Source of the DNA: Photobacterium angustum
Lineage (GTDB): Bacteria > Pseudomonadota > Gammaproteobacteria > Enterobacterales > Vibrionaceae
DNA: 64,000 bases
Direction: 5' to 3'
Assembly: GCF_003026365.1 (NCBI RefSeq)
Contig: NZ_PYOM01000004.1
Span: 62,001-126,000 of the forward strand
Under the pieces are notes generated by a model. The model had not been told where the DNA came from, made no database searches, and was given only the letters and a program-made list of their open reading frames with translations. This document shows positions 40,813 through 51,515 of this stretch, piece by piece. Positions within the stretch are counted from its first letter, which is position 1, and each line of letters begins with the position of its first letter. A program made the translations under genes and the position numbers.

Positions 40813-41049
40813 TTAAGCCACAGCAAAGATGATGTAAAGACCAATACCCACACCAATCATAGGTACCGCATCCACAAGACCCATCATGATAAAAAACTGA
40901 GTACGTAACATAGGGGTTAAATCAGGCTGACGTGCAACACCTTCAAGGTATTTACCCGCAAGATTACCGATACCAGCAGCCGCACCTGCCGCGCCTAAAC
41001 CAATAAGAAGCGCACCAGCAACGTAAAGAACTGCACTTACAATATCCAT
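40813..41049 (-). CDS. atpE: ATP synthase c subunit
   Basis: The 78 residues form a two-helix hairpin of the Fo rotor ring: Gly/Ala-rich helix [21 protein letters not shown], loop RQPD, and a second helix with the ion-binding Asp in [13 protein letters not shown]. The Gln/Glu/Ser/Thr set of Na+-type c subunits is absent, so it is expected to be H+-specific. ATG 41049 follows GGAGTCATTC; the upstream TTG at 41061 is not needed. Confidence 0.95.
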   Translation of the reverse strand: MDIVSAVLYVAGALLIGLGAAGAAAGIGNLAGKYLEGVARQPDLTPMLRTQFFIMMGLVDAVPMIGVGIGLYIIFAVA

Positions 41050-41102
41050 GAATGACTCCAAAAATTTATTTAATAGATAAAACTTAAATCGAACTTAATT
41101 TA

Positions 41103-42270
<1,168 letters not shown>

Positions 42271-42914
42271 TTCTAATCCTCTTTATTTATGCAATAACCT
42301 GCTAAACCCCTCCATTTCAACTTGTTATAGATTATTTCAACTTATGATCAAACCCATACACACATGAATAATGAATAACATCACAAGAAAAAATAACCTC
42401 ATCAAGAGCAAATATCTCATCAACTAAAATGTTAAGTAAATATTAAATATCAAAGCAGAAAAGTGTTATTTTCAGTAATGCAATTTGCAATACATTTAAA
42501 ATCAATAACTTTGCCGCCACCTCTTGATGATTAAAATTTACGTGATCGTTATCACTAACGCCATTAAAAAAAATGAAATCAATGTTTTTCATTTTTGAGC
42601 AAGTAAATGATTGCAGCCCGAATGGATTATATTGTAAGCAAAGCGAATAATTATGTATTCACATCAATAATCAAAATGAGCGAAATACAAAACTTACGAC
42701 GTACTAATAATTATTATCAACCATAAAAGTTGACGGTTATTTGCTATTTATTGTCTTTTTTTGCAATAAATTTCAATTTTAAAAGACCAAAATCACGCGA
42801 TTTAAGCTCGTATTCTTCCTCTTTCACTGCTAGATCAAGAAAGAAAAGCGATAACAACCAACACAGAAAGGGCGTTCTCTGTGGCGAAAAAAGAAGCAAA
42901 AGGAAGAAAAATAA

Positions 42915-42934
42915 CTGACTGTATATATAGTCAG
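42915..42934 (+). terminator. Weak terminator-like hairpin in the gap
   Basis: CTGACTGTATATATAGTCAG folds on itself with one G-T pair and is followed by ATTAATTTTT. No clear gene ends before it, so it could end a small RNA. Confidence 0.35.
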
Positions 42935-43160
42935 ATTAATTTTTAAAATAAGGAAGCGGAACAACGTACTTATTTAAAATGAGATGTTACAGAATGAAAT
43001 AATAAGATGATGATTAACAAAGGTAATAAAAGCCCTTAACGGCACTAAAAACTTTCATTTTTAAGCTCAACAAATATAAATCAACGCTCATTAAAAGCGA
43101 TTTTCAACGTTGTAATTTACAATTCGAAGTCATAAAAAACAGACAATATTATATTTATAA

Positions 43161-43181
43161 TATCGCTCACTGCGAGCGATA
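43161..43181. promoter_or_regulatory. Inverted repeat TATCGCTC/GAGCGATA
   Basis: TATCGCTC and GAGCGATA flank ACTGC, about 480 bases upstream of the AraC-type gene. A related sequence, TCGCT...GTGAGCGATAA, lies just after that gene at 44768-44787. Confidence 0.35.
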
Positions 43182-43664
43182 ATATGCCACAATAAAAGAG
43201 CGAAAATAATACATTAAAAATAAAACATAAAAGTCAATATATGCATCCAGTCCTAAATATAAAATAGAGAAGGTAAGAGTTGCTAAATTCAGCCATTATA
43301 TTTACCAATTAGGGTTATATATAATAAATATGAATCGTAATAAAAATAGAGCTATCCGACAAAATTTATCGACTGTTTGAGCTATAATTATAGATTAACA
43401 ACTTTGCCATACGTAGAATCAGCACAAAATAAACAATATTAATGTGCTACAAACATTGCTAATGTAAATAAATAAAACAACGATGATACATATTTACTGA
43501 TAAACAAATAAAGACAAAGACACATAACTGTTACTTTCAAGATACATTATCAACTAACTGATAACTGCATTTAGTAACATTAATTTGCACCCTCTATTTA
43601 ATCTTGTCTTTTAATACGCTGGTATGTTTCTGAGATGTAACTTTTATGAGGTATATAAGTAACA

Positions 43665-44726
43665 ATGGAAGTCAAATCTCAACTCTCATCACTAAAAAAT
43701 ACAGTCTCTTCAGGTTGGAAAAGTGTCATTCCTTTTGCAAACTTCAATATTGAGGAGAATCACACCTTTGACATGACCCATTTTGAAGGTCTGTGGCTAA
43801 AGCAATACCTCTCAACTATCACGCCTGAGTATCATGCTTTATCCACCCAAATTACAAAAATAGCACAGTCAGTAAATCCTTTAACCTTTAACTTCTATAG
43901 TTTAGCGCTATGGACGAGCCCTGATCGCTACACGCAATTACATACACTGTGCCACTACAGCGCATTACTCAATAGCTCTATTCGTTTTCATTTAGATGAA
44001 AATAAAGGTGATAACATCAACTTATGGCTATTAAGTAATGAACCGATCGCAAAACATTCAACAGAAAGCCTATCGTTATTGGCTTTACACTTCGCGCTAT
44101 TATTGAATGTCATCAAGCAAACATGGGGCACACAAACACTTAAAGGTGATGCGTATTTACCCTCGCTGACTAATTTACGTATAGAGCAACAGTTATTTGA
44201 TAACCTGATTGCGTCATCTGCACTGAATATAAAGTGCCACTATAGCTTTCCGTTGATCCGACTTAGCTTTAGTAAAAAGTCGTTATCCTTACCGTTAACC
44301 GATTCTGACCCGGTGATCAATCAAAACAGCTTATGGCAGTTAAAACATCAGCTCGTAAACTATCAGCAGAACAATGTGATTCATCAAGTTTATCGTGCGC
44401 TTAGAAGCCTACCTGATTTAGAGGCGGCATCTGGCAACCATATCGCAAGTTTAATGGATATAAGCTTTCGTACCTTAAATAGACGTTTAGCATGTTTATC
44501 AACAAGTTATCGAGGGGTGTTAGAGAACTATAAATTAGAAATGGCGTTATCACTGTTAGATAATTCAGAGTTAGGCTTAGCTGATATTGCACAGCAATTA
44601 GGTTTTTCTGATCTCAGTACTTTTTCACGCGCGTTTAAACGCTGGACGGGACTGTGTCCGTCTCAGTTAACCAGTAAAAACCAAACAATAGCACCGCGTG
44701 TGGTTTCACATTGGGAACTTATTTAA
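43665..44726 (+). CDS. AraC-family transcriptional regulator
   Basis: The 353 residues have a C-terminal AraC/XylS double helix-turn-helix (residues about 255-335) with ASLMDISFRTLNRRLACL in the first motif and GLADIAQQLGFSDLSTFSRA FKRWTGL-type sequence in the second. The N-terminal part is an unrecognised ligand domain. It stands alone, with over 1 kb of AT-rich DNA upstream. Its target is not evident; neighbours are the atp operon and a VF530 gene. Confidence 0.85.
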   Translation: MEVKSQLSSLKNTVSSGWKSVIPFANFNIEENHTFDMTHFEGLWLKQYLSTITPEYHALSTQITKIAQSVNPLTFNFYSLALWTSPDRYTQLHTLCHYSALLNSSIRFHLDENKGDNINLWLLSNEPIAKHSTESLSLLALHFALLLNVIKQTWGTQTLKGDAYLPSLTNLRIEQQLFDNLIASSALNIKCHYSFPLIRLSFSKKSLSLPLTDSDPVINQNSLWQLKHQLVNYQQNNVIHQVYRALRSLPDLEAASGNHIASLMDISFRTLNRRLACLSTSYRGVLENYKLEMALSLLDNSELGLADIAQQLGFSDLSTFSRAFKRWTGLCPSQLTSKNQTIAPRVVSHWELI

Positions 44727-44887
44727 AACTTGTTACTTCACTATTGTTTGATTAGCTGCCTAATAGGTCGCTAATTGTGAGCGATAAGCTAACGAGATAT
44801 GCTTAAATTTTGTGAAAACCTTAAACCACACCAGCGCATTCTGCTAAACTCCGTCGACAGATTTCGCGATGGTAGGAACACTCAATC

Positions 44888-45109
44888 ATGAGCCAAGAAC
44901 AAATCAACAACCCATTACACGGTTTGACGTTAGAAAAGATCCTTGTGCGTTTACAAGAGCACTACGGATGGGAAGGGCTAGATGCAAGAATTAAAATTAA
45001 CTGTTTTTACAGCGATCCTTCTATTAAGTCGTCTTTAAAGTTTTTACGCAAAACTCAATGGGCAAGAGACAAAGTAGAAGCCTTATATATTGAGACTTTT
45101 TGTAAGTAA
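44888..45109 (+). CDS. VF530-family (DUF2132) protein
   Basis: The 73 residues match the small VF530 family, which has a DNA-binding-like helical fold: [47 protein letters not shown]. The family is named from Vibrio fischeri. It is a single gene with GGTAGGAACACTCAATC before the ATG. Function is unknown. Confidence 0.9.
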   Translation: MSQEQINNPLHGLTLEKILVRLQEHYGWEGLDARIKINCFYSDPSIKSSLKFLRKTQWARDKVEALYIETFCK

Positions 45110-45559
45110 CCCGATTGGCATACGCGCTTTAACCAATACATAAGTAAGGTATGCCATCTCCCTCTATCTTCGCAACTTCTAACAACACACCATCAAATCA
45201 GGCTAACGATATGTTTACGAGTAGCTAGAACAAAACACTCACCTAGATCATCAATTCGCATAAATAAACATACAGCGCTAGTTCATATTGAATAAAGAAC
45301 AACAGATTAGAATCCAATCAATAAGATAAAATTAGTTATTTAATCATTAGAAATAAATAATAATTCAATTTTTAAGTTATTTACTCCAAAATTACCAAAT
45401 TTATCAATATTTAACACTGATGACATTTAACTCATTGGTATCAATTCAGCAACTATTCAAAGGGCAAATGATATTTTCAGGATAACTATTGCTTGCGTAA
45501 TAGATTAAAGAAGATTCTGTTTCTTATATAACCATCGAATATAAAAAGTTAACTAAATT
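45110..45559. other. Intergenic region
   Basis: These 450 AT-rich bases lie between the VF530 gene and the lipoprotein gene. I see no gene, repeat or convincing operator in them. Confidence 0.4.
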
Positions 45560-46618
45560 ATGAGTTGTAAATATAAAAAAAATTTACTGTGGCTACTGGT
45601 TTCAGCAACATTGGTAACAGGCTGTGGCGGTTCAGATTCTAACTCTAGTTCAGATACAACTACTAAGGACATTCAAATTAGTGGGTCAATCGACCAATCA
45701 ATAAGTGGGCTAGCGTTAGGAAATAACAGCGAAGATAGTAAAGATAATCTTCATGATTATGTCTTAGCTGTTTTGGACTATAAAAATATACCCAGTGAAG
45801 AAAATAAGCCAAGGTTTGTCATGTTACATATGGATAAAAATGGCAAGCCGATTGTTGAAAACATAAATTATCCGGTTGAATGGAATGGAAACACTAAAGG
45901 AAATGACCTTGAATCTATCTGCAAATTAGATGATAACTATTACTTAGCTGCTGAAAGTGGTTATTACTATGATAAGAGCGCGGGTGATTACCTTTATGGT
46001 CGCCTTTTACTTATCCACCGAGATGCATCATTAGATCCTGACGGATTAAAAAGTGGGTTAACCGTAGAAAAAGTATATAACATAGCTAGCAATCCAGAAA
46101 ACTTTGCGAATATCAATTTTGAAGGCCTAGCTTGTGCACAAGCTGATGGGAGTGAAAACTATAATATCCTGCTTGGGGACAGAAAATCAGGAAATTTATA
46201 TTGGGATAGCATAGACGTTAATAACTTTACAAATCAAGAAGATGATACGCTACATTTAAAACAAGTTGGCAAAATTTCAGCCCCTAAAGAGTGGAAAACC
46301 AATCGTAATATTTCAGATCTTTTCTATAGTACTCAAGATCATCACCTTTATGGCGCCGCTTCCTTTGATAATAAGACAACAGTTCACCGCTCAACATTAT
46401 ATCGAAGTAGTAAAGTCTTTGAACTTAAGAATACAGAATTTATGGCTGCACTTGGGCCTGACAGTAAGGTTAATATTGATAAGATTGCTGATTTCAAAGA
46501 AGATAAAATTGAAGGAATAACAGGTTACGGTATACAGAAAGGAATGTTTTATGGTTCAGATAATGACGATAATAACAATACTTTCGGCTATAAATTGTAC
46601 TCACATAAAACAAAATAA
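45560..46618 (+). CDS. Hypothetical lipoprotein, possibly beta-propeller
   Basis: The 352 residues start with a lipoprotein signal (LVTGCGG, Cys22) and a Ser/Asp/Thr-rich linker. The body shows blocks such as NDLESICKLDDNYYLAAESG and NINFEGLACAQADGSENYNILLGD, reminiscent of esterase-like-phytase/SdiA-regulated beta-propellers, but the match is weak. It is probably an outer-membrane or periplasmic protein. It stands alone upstream of the galP region. Function unknown. Confidence 0.7.
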   Translation: MSCKYKKNLLWLLVSATLVTGCGGSDSNSSSDTTTKDIQISGSIDQSISGLALGNNSEDSKDNLHDYVLAVLDYKNIPSEENKPRFVMLHMDKNGKPIVENINYPVEWNGNTKGNDLESICKLDDNYYLAAESGYYYDKSAGDYLYGRLLLIHRDASLDPDGLKSGLTVEKVYNIASNPENFANINFEGLACAQADGSENYNILLGDRKSGNLYWDSIDVNNFTNQEDDTLHLKQVGKISAPKEWKTNRNISDLFYSTQDHHLYGAASFDNKTTVHRSTLYRSSKVFELKNTEFMAALGPDSKVNIDKIADFKEDKIEGITGYGIQKGMFYGSDNDDNNNTFGYKLYSHKTK

Positions 46619-46696
46619 CCCAGTTTTAAATCGTTTATAGTCTTATATCAAATTAGAGCTCTTTAAACGCTCTATTCGTTATACATCCAGTACCTA

Positions 46697-46725
46697 CCTC
46701 TCTCAAAACCTATTTTTGGGAGAGG
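46697..46725 (+). terminator. Possible terminator of the lipoprotein gene
   Basis: CCTCTC-CAAAA / TTTTG-GAGAGG folds with a short loop 79 bases past the stop. The T-run is weak. Confidence 0.4.
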
Positions 46726-47006
46726 ATTTCAGTTAGGCTCAGCAGTACCATTTCACAGTAAAAAAGTAATATAAATTCAAATTAATACTCCAATAGTAAA
46801 AAGCCGTATTTTTAAAGGCTGCTTATCGGTTTCCTCGCCATATGCAATAACCTAATAACACTCCCCCTCTTGTCCTCTGATAAAGATCTTCTATCCAATT
46901 CAGTAAGTTATACCAAACGACTAACGCAATAAATAAATCTTGGGTAAAGATATATGTCCTCAAAATCATAAATATGCATATCTATGATTATTACAATGTC
47001 TCTTTA

Positions 47007-47022
47007 TGTGATTTTTCTCACG
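47007..47022. promoter_or_regulatory. CRP-like site upstream of galP
   Basis: TGTGATTTTTCTCACG matches the CRP consensus TGTGA-N6-TCACA at nine of ten conserved positions. It lies 12 bases upstream of the GalR-type site, which fits catabolite activation of a sugar transporter. Confidence 0.6.
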
Positions 47023-47033
47023 TTGAAAACTTA

Positions 47034-47049
47034 GTGTAAACGTTACCAT
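47034..47049. promoter_or_regulatory. Putative GalR operator upstream of galP
   Basis: GTGTAAACGTTACCAT matches 13 of 16 positions of GTGTAAACGTTTACAC. It ends about 215 bases before the galP ATG, so a long leader is implied. Confidence 0.55.
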
Positions 47050-47263
47050 TACATTCAATGATTAAGCATATGAACGGTGTGTCGATGTCAAAAGATCAAA
47101 TCTAAGACAGAGACAACTCTCATGCTAAGTCTAAAAAATAAAATTATTAATATGATAAAAGCGCTTAAACAGTTTCAAAGCAGTAAAACAAAGGGGCCAT
47201 TCATCAGAAAGGATTACCTACTCTTTGAAGCTGTCTCAGCGAAATATCCAATAAAGGGACTCA

Positions 47264-48688
47264 ATGATGGCGACAGTGATTACAGAAGAGCGATCTAATG
47301 GAACGCTTTCTTTAGAAAAAAGTGACCTCAATAAAAATGTCTTTATTGCCTGTATTATTGCAGCATTAGCTGGCTTATTATTTGGTCTAGACATAGGTGT
47401 GATATCTGGTGCATTGCCTTTCATTGCTAAAGAATTCGGTCTAGCGACACACACACAAGAATGGGTTGTTAGTTCAATGATGTTTGGCGCCGCTTTTGGT
47501 GCGATTGGCTCTGGACCGCTATCAAACAAGTTTGGTCGTAAATATAGTTTAGTTGTTGCTTCAATCTTATTTACGGTTGGCTCTTTGGGCTGTGCTTTAG
47601 CGAATAACACTGAAATATTAATTATATTTCGTATTTTCCTCGGACTCGCTGTAGGCGTCGCTTCATTCACTGCCCCATTATATTTATCTGAAATCGCACC
47701 ACAAAAATTGCGTGGTAGCTTAATCTCCATGTATCAATTAATGATTACTATTGGCATCGTCGTTGCCTTTTTGTCTGATACTGCTTTTAGCTATGAGGGA
47801 CAATGGCGCTGGATGTTAGGTGTGATTACAGTTCCAGCTTTAATTTTATTAATTGGTGTACTGATGCTACCTCGAAGCCCACGTTGGTTAGCTTTAAAAG
47901 GCCGTCATACTGAAGCAAAAGAAGTACTTGAATTATTGCGTGGTAGTGATGAGACAGCAAAACATGAACTCGATGCTATTCGTGAAAGTTTAAAGGTAAA
48001 ACAAAGTGGCTGGTCATTATTTAAAACCAATCGTAACTGTCGCCGAGCTGTTTATTTGGGCGTCACGTTGCAGATAATGCAACAGTTTACTGGCATGAAC
48101 GTAATCATGTATTACGCACCAAAAATCTTTAAGATTGCAGGCTTTGCAAGTACTGAACAACAAATGTGGGGAACTGTGATCGTAGGTTTAGTGAATGTCT
48201 TTGCGACCTTCATTGCGATAGGTTTGGTTGATAAACTAGGTCGTAAACCAATTTTGAAACTTGGCTTTTTAGTCATGTCTGCGAGTATGGCTACACTAGG
48301 TTTTCTTTTAAACCAAGGAGTAACAACATCTTTCGAGCAATATTTCGCAGCCTTCGTTTTACTTATCTTTATCGTTGGTTTTGCAATGAGTGCAGGTCCA
48401 CTTATTTGGGTATTATGCTCTGAGATTCAGCCACTAAAAGCACGTGACTTTGGTATTACAGTGAGTACTGCAACTAACTGGATTGCAAACATGATTGTTG
48501 GCGCTACTTTCCTTACTTTCTTACAAGTACTCGGAAATGCGCAAACTTTCTGGCTTTATGCTGTACTTAATATCATCTTCCTCTTTGTTACTTTAATCCT
48601 AATCCCTGAAACAAAAGGGATCAGTTTGGAGAAGATTGAGCAAAACCTAATGGCGGGTATACCTTTATCTAAACTTGGAAAGAAATAA
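47264..48688 (+). CDS. galP: GalP-like galactose:H+ symporter (MFS)
   Basis: The 474 residues align closely with E. coli Gal[78 protein letters not shown] and [20 protein letters not shown]. Twelve membrane segments with the MFS sugar-porter signatures (RXGRK-type loops, PRSPRW) are present. It imports galactose or glucose with H+. AAGGG lies five bases before the paired ATGs at 47264/47267. CRP- and GalR-type sites upstream link it to the gal operon 34 kb away. Confidence 0.93.
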   Translation: MMATVITEERSNGTLSLEKSDLNKNVFIACIIAALAGLLFGLDIGVISGALPFIAKEFGLATHTQEWVVSSMMFGAAFGAIGSGPLSNKFGRKYSLVVASILFTVGSLGCALANNTEILIIFRIFLGLAVGVASFTAPLYLSEIAPQKLRGSLISMYQLMITIGIVVAFLSDTAFSYEGQWRWMLGVITVPALILLIGVLMLPRSPRWLALKGRHTEAKEVLELLRGSDETAKHELDAIRESLKVKQSGWSLFKTNRNCRRAVYLGVTLQIMQQFTGMNVIMYYAPKIFKIAGFASTEQQMWGTVIVGLVNVFATFIAIGLVDKLGRKPILKLGFLVMSASMATLGFLLNQGVTTSFEQYFAAFVLLIFIVGFAMSAGPLIWVLCSEIQPLKARDFGITVSTATNWIANMIVGATFLTFLQVLGNAQTFWLYAVLNIIFLFVTLILIPETKGISLEKIEQNLMAGIPLSKLGKK

Positions 48689-48769
48689 TACGTTCAATGT
48701 AGAAACAGAAAAGAAAAGCTCGCGCTTATCTTTTCTGTTTCAATTTACTAATTATTGACGAATAGATTC

Positions 48770-48985
48770 TTACTTCGCTTCGGCATTTTTTAAATAAACC
48801 AAGATTTCATCTTTAAGCAATAGTTTTTCTTTTTTAAGCTTATCAATAATATCTTCGTCGTAACCGTCTTTCGCTGTCATTTTTTCAATTTCAGCATTTA
48901 GCTCGCTGTGTTTATTGTATAGACGCTCAAAATCAACTTCTTTACCTTTTAAAGAATCGATTAACTCTTTGTGTTCTGGAAACAT
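48770..48985 (-). CDS. YdcH-family (DUF465) small coiled-coil protein
   Basis: The 71 residues (MFPEHKELIDSLKGKEVDFE) form two helices of coiled-coil character, typical of DUF465/YdcH proteins of unknown function. ATG 48985 follows GAGGAG at good spacing; the ORF extends to 49000 only through the ribosome site itself. It is a single gene, convergent with galP. Confidence 0.85.
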   Translation of the reverse strand: MFPEHKELIDSLKGKEVDFERLYNKHSELNAEIEKMTAKDGYDEDIIDKLKKEKLLLKDEILVYLKNAEAK

Positions 48986-49137
48986 CGGAACTCTCCTCAT
49001 AAATAGCTTATGTCTTAGTTATACGCCTTCTATCTAATTAAATTAAGACAAAAATCACACTTTTTCTGCTCTATTTATGAAAAACAATATTACTATTTAA
49101 AGCCATTGAATATGGCTTTAAATAGGCGCAAGGCGAC

Positions 49138-50379
49138 TTAACTACAAATTTCAGCGAGGGTTCTTAAACGGCGTTCAGATTGGGCAACAAACGGGTTATT
49201 CTGATCCCATGCATAACCTGCCAGAATCGAGCACACCATTTGTTTTATTTTAGGATCAGGATCGGTATAGAAAATCACTTTTTGTAATTCACCAGAGTAC
49301 CAACCTTCTACATAGGTACGGAAAGTATTTACCCCTACCATTAATTTATCGGCATATTCTTGCTGCCAATTAACGTCATCGCCTGCCAATTGCTTCAATA
49401 AGGCACTAACAACCAAATCTGCCGATTGCATTGCAATGGTCACGCCTGATGAAAATACAGGATCTAAAAACTCCCCTGCATTGCCTAATAACGCATAGTT
49501 GTTCGTCGCTAGGTGTTTTACATTGGCAGAATAACCGCCAATTTGCGCTGCAGGATTCGCGTATTCAGCTTTACTGAGCAGCTTATTTAATGTTGGCTCT
49601 TGCGCCACAATTTGCTGCAATGCAGTTTTTTCATCGGCATCGTATTGGGCTAAAAATTCAGGCTCTGCCACCACACCTAATGAGCAAGTCCCGTTGCTAA
49701 ATGGAATAAGCCAAAACCACACGTCTTCATTAGTTGGGTGAACGGAAATTAAAATCTTTTCACGATCGTGCTCAACACCGCTATCTTCAATATGATCCAC
49801 CACATGGGTAAAAATGGCATGACGCACAGGTAAACAAGACGGCTGCTCTAAATCGAGTAAACGCGGTAATACACGCCCAAAACCGCTGGCATCTAAAATA
49901 AAGTCTGCTTCGAGCGCATAGGTTTGCCCTGTTAACTCATCACGAATCGTAATAACAGAGCGAGTGTCACCACATTCAATTGCTTCTACGCTATGTTGAT
50001 AGCGAATTTCAACCCCTTGCTTGGCCGCTTCATCGGCTAACACTTTATCAAAATTACTACGCTGAACTTGATAAGTCGTACCAGCGCCTGCTGTGAATTT
50101 ATCGCGAAAATCAAACGCGGTGTAGGTATCACGACGGCGAAACGCAGCACCATTTTTATATTGAAAATCTGCGCCTATCACTGCATCGAGCATATTGGCT
50201 TTTTTGATCACTTCCATACAGGCAGGTAATAAGCTTTCGCCGATAGAAAAACGAGGAAAAGTGTTTTTCTCTAAGACAACAACATCAATATTATTTTGAT
50301 TGAGCAACGCTGCTGCAACAGAGCCTGATGGACCTGCGCCAATAATCGCAACTTGGGTACGTTGTCTACTGTTCAACAT
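49138..50379 (-). CDS. FAD-dependent oxidoreductase of the APE cluster
   Basis: The 413 residues belong to the tryptophan-halogenase/geranylgeranyl-reductase-like flavoproteins. The Rossmann motif AIIGAGPSGSVAAALL lies near residue 12, FPRFSIGESLLP near 41, and GNAGEFLDPVFSSGV near 300. The halogenase Lys/WxWxIP set is only partly present (VWFWLIPFSNG), so halogenation is not claimed. Such flavoproteins are common in aryl-polyene clusters, where their step is not settled. It reads away from the rightward genes. Confidence 0.82.
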   Translation of the reverse strand: MLNSRQRTQVAIIGAGPSGSVAAALLNQNNIDVVVLEKNTFPRFSIGESLLPACMEVIKKANMLDAVIGADFQYKNGAAFRRRDTYTAFDFRDKFTAGAGTTYQVQRSNFDKVLADEAAKQGVEIRYQHSVEAIECGDTRSVITIRDELTGQTYALEADFILDASGFGRVLPRLLDLEQPSCLPVRHAIFTHVVDHIEDSGVEHDREKILISVHPTNEDVWFWLIPFSNGTCSLGVVAEPEFLAQYDADEKTALQQIVAQEPTLNKLLSKAEYANPAAQIGGYSANVKHLATNNYALLGNAGEFLDPVFSSGVTIAMQSADLVVSALLKQLAGDDVNWQQEYADKLMVGVNTFRTYVEGWYSGELQKVIFYTDPDPKIKQMVCSILAGYAWDQNNPFVAQSERRLRTLAEICS

Positions 50380-50626
50380 CTTTTTCCTTTTATTAACGCT
50401 ATAAGTGTCTTACCTGACGGGAGTGAGATAAGAAGCAACGATCGGTTTGGATATATTATCAGCGCAGAGTTTAACAAAGTTATTTCTTCACACCATACAA
50501 CGGGTATCGCTTTATCTTAAAAAATAGCAATTAGGGACATTGTTTTATTTTCTCATAGGAGAGATCACATTTTCGTTTTAAGGCGTACACACTATTAATA
50601 CGTCATGACAAATCAGGAAGATGTCC

Positions 50627-51505
50627 ATGAACTCTTTTTTGCTTCTGACTCTGTTATTACTTCCTATAATATCTGGTTGTGCCAACCAAGCCTTTTTCTC
50701 ACCATCAAATAATAATATACCAAGTAAAGAGGTCATTTGGCTTGATTCGCTCTCTGGCAATAAAATTGCTTATCGCTATTATCACCCTACTAATATCTCT
50801 TCTATATCGTCGCCTGAACATCGCGGCATTGTGGTTCACTTTCATGGCAACAGTGGGCAAATGGAGCAAACCCAAGAAAAAGTCGCATGGCTGACAGATT
50901 ATGGCTTTAACGTGATCACTTTCGACTATTCAGGCTTTGGTCACTCAACAGGTACGGCAACAGATAAAGATGCGTACCTTGATGCGATTTCTATCCTCAA
51001 TTACATCAATCAATATAACCACCAGCCGTTATTTGTTGTCGCCACATCTACTGGCAGTAATATTTTTTTACGGGCTTGGGCTGATAATCCGATTGAAATT
51101 GACGGCATTGTTCTCGACTCCCCCTTTACCAGTTACGTTAAAGAAGCGCAGTTTGTTTTAAGCCAAAGTCCTTTCGGTAAACTCTATGATTGGTTTGCAC
51201 TGGTAATTATGCGAGATGATTATGCCGCAGAGCAGAGTTTGCATCGTGTTCCGGAGAGTCATGCCTTGGTATTACACTGTGAAGAAGATAGCGTTGTGCC
51301 ATTTGAATTTGGTGAAACACTCTATCAACAGCTCAAGGGGAATAAAGAATTTATGGCTTTCGATGATTGTCGACACGCGAGAGCCATGACAGGCGACCAC
51401 CCTCATTATCAGCAAAACATTGCCCAATGGTTAGTTAACACCGAGCAATACGTCAGACAAAATAACCGAGAGCAAGCCACGCAAATGGTCGCTTATAATG
51501 AATAG
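50627..51505 (+). CDS. Alpha/beta-hydrolase lipoprotein of the APE cluster
   Basis: The 292 residues begin with a lipoprotein signal (LLPIISGCANQ, Cys18). The hydrolase fold shows the oxyanion region VVHFHGNSGQ, the nucleophile elbow VVATSTGSN (Ser), Asp in HCEEDSVVP and His in DDCRHARAM. Start 50627 has AGGA eight bases upstream; ATG 50621 is too close to it. It is probably a periplasmic or outer-membrane esterase acting on polyene-lipid, but the substrate is not known. Confidence 0.8.
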   Translation: MNSFLLLTLLLLPIISGCANQAFFSPSNNNIPSKEVIWLDSLSGNKIAYRYYHPTNISSISSPEHRGIVVHFHGNSGQMEQTQEKVAWLTDYGFNVITFDYSGFGHSTGTATDKDAYLDAISILNYINQYNHQPLFVVATSTGSNIFLRAWADNPIEIDGIVLDSPFTSYVKEAQFVLSQSPFGKLYDWFALVIMRDDYAAEQSLHRVPESHALVLHCEEDSVVPFEFGETLYQQLKGNKEFMAFDDCRHARAMTGDHPHYQQNIAQWLVNTEQYVRQNNREQATQMVAYNE

Positions 51506-51515
51506 TTCGGTTCGT

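Larger units (their letters stand above)
42271..43664. other. 1.4 kb AT-rich gap upstream of the atp operon
   Basis: The region holds the atp promoter at its left end and the promoter of the AraC gene at its right end. Between them it shows no convincing gene. It contains a hairpin (CACAGA/TCTGTG at 42862-42883), a U-rich hairpin at 42915-42934 and an inverted repeat at 43161. A small RNA is possible but not supported enough to call. Confidence 0.4.
46619..47263. other. Upstream region of galP
   Basis: These 645 bases contain a possible terminator for the lipoprotein gene at 46697, a CRP-like site at 47007 and a GalR-like site at 47034. The 222 bases just before galP have a leader with a short open frame that I do not regard as a gene. 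Confidence 0.5.

Noticed and set aside
40813..41049. Na+-driven ATP synthase
   Set aside because: The c subunit has an Asp carboxylate without the accompanying Gln/Glu/Ser/Thr ligands of Na+ types.
42730..42918. 62-residue open frame upstream of the atp operon
   Set aside because: It would need a TTG start with no ribosome site, and its composition is low-complexity Lys/Arg/Ser with no domain.
47077..47298. 73-residue open frame overlapping the start of galP
   Set aside because: It has no ribosome site, overlaps galP by 35 bases in another frame and lies in the expected leader.
49138..50379. Flavin-dependent halogenase
   Set aside because: The fold family fits, but the full WxWxIP halogenase motif and a convincing catalytic Lys were not found.
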